DNA of 14,957 nucleotides from Candidatus Eiseniibacteriota bacterium (GTDB lineage: Bacteria; Arandabacterota; Arandabacteria; Arandabacterales; Arandabacteraceae): contig JAUXGG010000007.1 of NCBI GenBank assembly GCA_030622265.1, positions 1 through 14,957 of the forward strand, given 5' to 3'. The notes below the pieces were generated by a model, which worked only from the letters and a program-made list of their open reading frames with translations, was not told the DNA's origin and did not search any database. Below, piece after piece: positions 13,945 to 14,957 of the stretch (its first letter is position 1; every line of letters begins with the position of its first letter). The position numbers were made by a program, and so were the translations under genes.

Positions 13945-14889
13945 TCAGTCGCTTGCCACACTGTAAGTGTAAGCTCCGCTGAGGGGCTCCTGCTCCCTCA
14001 GGTGACGCAGAACATGCTGGCCGCAGTTGCTGCCGATCAGATTCTCCTCAGGCTCACCGATGCTCAGGAGAACCTCGTACCCGGCCGTCTCGAGATCTTC
14101 GATAAGCGCGATCTTCCCTTCTGATGCCTCGGGATCGATCCGGCTTGTGAGCTTGTGCTCTACCGCGCGGTACGTGGGGTTAAGCGGCGTGATCTTTAGC
14201 AGGAACCTCTCCGGATCGAAGTGCCTGAGCAATACCTGGCTCTCAAGCGGCATTCCCTCGGCAAGAGCGAAGTTGAGCGTGATCTTACGGTCCCCGGTCC
14301 GGTAGAAGGCCCCGCCGTATGCCGCGATCTCGGCGAGGTCCCACTTGTCAACCGGGATCAGCCGGTCCCGCAGGGCCTTGTCGGTCGTATGAATGGAAAA
14401 CTGGAGCTGGAAGCGGCCGCCTCTGTAGAGATCCTGCTTGACGTCCGCGAGTTCCTCAAAGAAGCGGGCGCCGGCTGAAGGCGCGACTGAGGATACGGAC
14501 GGCATCAGCCCGGGCGCGTCATACCTTTCCGGAAGCCTGCGGAGCACATCGATGACTGCCCGGTTGAGGGCGGGCTCACCCATGCGCGCAAACTGGATCT
14601 TGAACTTGGAGACATCGATGCGCCTCTCGGGAAACCTCCGGGCAATGAGAAAATCGATCTGGCTTAGGATCTCATCGGCCGAGAGGTTGCCGCCATACTG
14701 CCCCCCGGCGTCACACATCTGGCAGCCCACGGGACAGCCGAACATGGTCGAGACGATGAGCACCCACTTCCTGGATCGCGGAATGGGAGGCTCCACCGCC
14801 TCACAGAACTCCACCAGCATCCCCGGGCGCATCTCGGCGATGTAAGCTCTTGCAATATCATCCCTGCCCGTTGTCCCAACGATCTTCAT
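13945..14889 (-). CDS. RlmN/Cfr-like radical-SAM protein lacking the Cys118 equivalent
   Basis: This 314-aa radical-SAM protein has C52xxxC56xxC59 (FGCPVGCQMCDAGGQ). RlmN-like landmarks follow: FARMGEPALN (GEP motif), SVSSVAP, FSIHTTDKALRDRLIPVDKW, ITPLNPT, and a C-terminal GSNCGQHV with C289 aligning to the methyl-carrying C355 of E. coli RlmN (ACGQL). Seven residues before the first cluster cysteine, where RlmN has C118 (LCVSSQVGC), this protein has Ile45 (LIVSTMFGC). The N-terminal RlmN accessory domain is also largely missing. RlmN methylates A2503 of 23S rRNA and tRNA; without C118 that full cycle is not expected, so this may be a related methyltransferase with a different target or mechanism. 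The ATG overlaps the preceding stop as ATGA. It ends 53 bp before the ltaE promoter and seems a separate unit. Confidence 0.85.
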   Translation of the reverse strand: MKIVGTTGRDDIARAYIAEMRPGMLVEFCEAVEPPIPRSRKWVLIVSTMFGCPVGCQMCDAGGQYGGNLSADEILSQIDFLIARRFPERRIDVSKFKIQFARMGEPALNRAVIDVLRRLPERYDAPGLMPSVSSVAPSAGARFFEELADVKQDLYRGGRFQLQFSIHTTDKALRDRLIPVDKWDLAEIAAYGGAFYRTGDRKITLNFALAEGMPLESQVLLRHFDPERFLLKITPLNPTYRAVEHKLTSRIDPEASEGKIALIEDLETAGYEVLLSIGEPEENLIGSNCGQHVLRHLREQEPLSGAYTYSVASD

Positions 14890-14957
14890 GCTCTGAGCTC
14901 CCTGAGCTTCGAATGGGTCCGCATGGCCGCCAGCACGCCATCCCCCGCAGCGATTGC
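14886..14957 (-). CDS. C-terminal end of an unidentified gene (runs off the right edge)
   Basis: On the minus strand an open frame enters at 14957 and ends at a TGA at 14888-14886, giving the last 23 residues (AIAAGDGVLAAMRTHSK, then LRELRA). The stop overlaps the radical-SAM start by 4 bp (ATGA), which supports a real co-transcribed gene. The AAGDGVLAAM segment recalls the end of flavin-dependent pyridine-nucleotide oxidoreductases, where a GDG-xxAA helix binds FAD, but the fragment is too short to assign. Confidence 0.6.
   Translation of the reverse strand, partial: AIAAGDGVLAAMRTHSKLRELRA

Overview
The window is GC-rich bacterial DNA coding almost entirely on the minus strand. Genes are packed into operons with 4-nt start/stop overlaps. 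The only plus-strand gene is a REP-type transposase. Proteins exported by signal peptide, putative outer-membrane barrels, paired lamin-tail domains and a C-terminal FlgD/CHU-type Ig domain suggest a didermic FCB-like lineage (Eisenbacteria/Krumholzibacteriota/Latescibacterota-like). This is inference from domain style; no rRNA marker is present.

Right edge (13945-14957): the last codons of an unidentified gene overlap a radical-SAM gene of the RlmN/Cfr type. That protein keeps the CxxxCxxC cluster and the C-terminal methyl-carrier cysteine, but has Ile where RlmN has its second catalytic cysteine.

Main operon (7219-13891): a clear sigma70-type promoter (TTGACA, 17 bp, TATACT) followed by three GRTAACCGG repeats drives eight tightly spaced genes. 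They are a threonine-aldolase-like PLP enzyme, RecJ, a 67-aa UVR-motif protein, RsmI, a glutaredoxin, a GNAT acetyltransferase, a class I methyltransferase and AmrS (the AmmeMemoRadiSam radical-SAM enzyme). The set mixes DNA repair, rRNA modification, redox and small-molecule chemistry.

Mobile unit (6174-7215): a 287-aa HUH/Y1 transposase on the plus strand sits between 43-bp inverted repeats that differ at one base. A further partial repeat copy lies 3 bp from the end of amrS. The unit separates the two operon groups.

Left part (1-6144): a candidate promoter precedes a lamin-tail/FlgD secreted protein, which is coupled to a predicted barrel protein. After a 259-bp gap come a membrane-anchored calcineurin-like phosphoesterase, an exported helix-hairpin-helix plus barrel protein, and the N-terminal part of another exported protein running off the left edge. 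These look like cell-envelope or secretion functions. Short tandem duplications occur in and just before the last gene.

No rRNA, tRNA, CRISPR array or prophage was seen. The best candidates for something new are the RlmN-like enzyme lacking the Cys118 equivalent and the RecJ-UVR-RsmI-Grx-GNAT-MTase-AmrS operon with its operator-like repeats.
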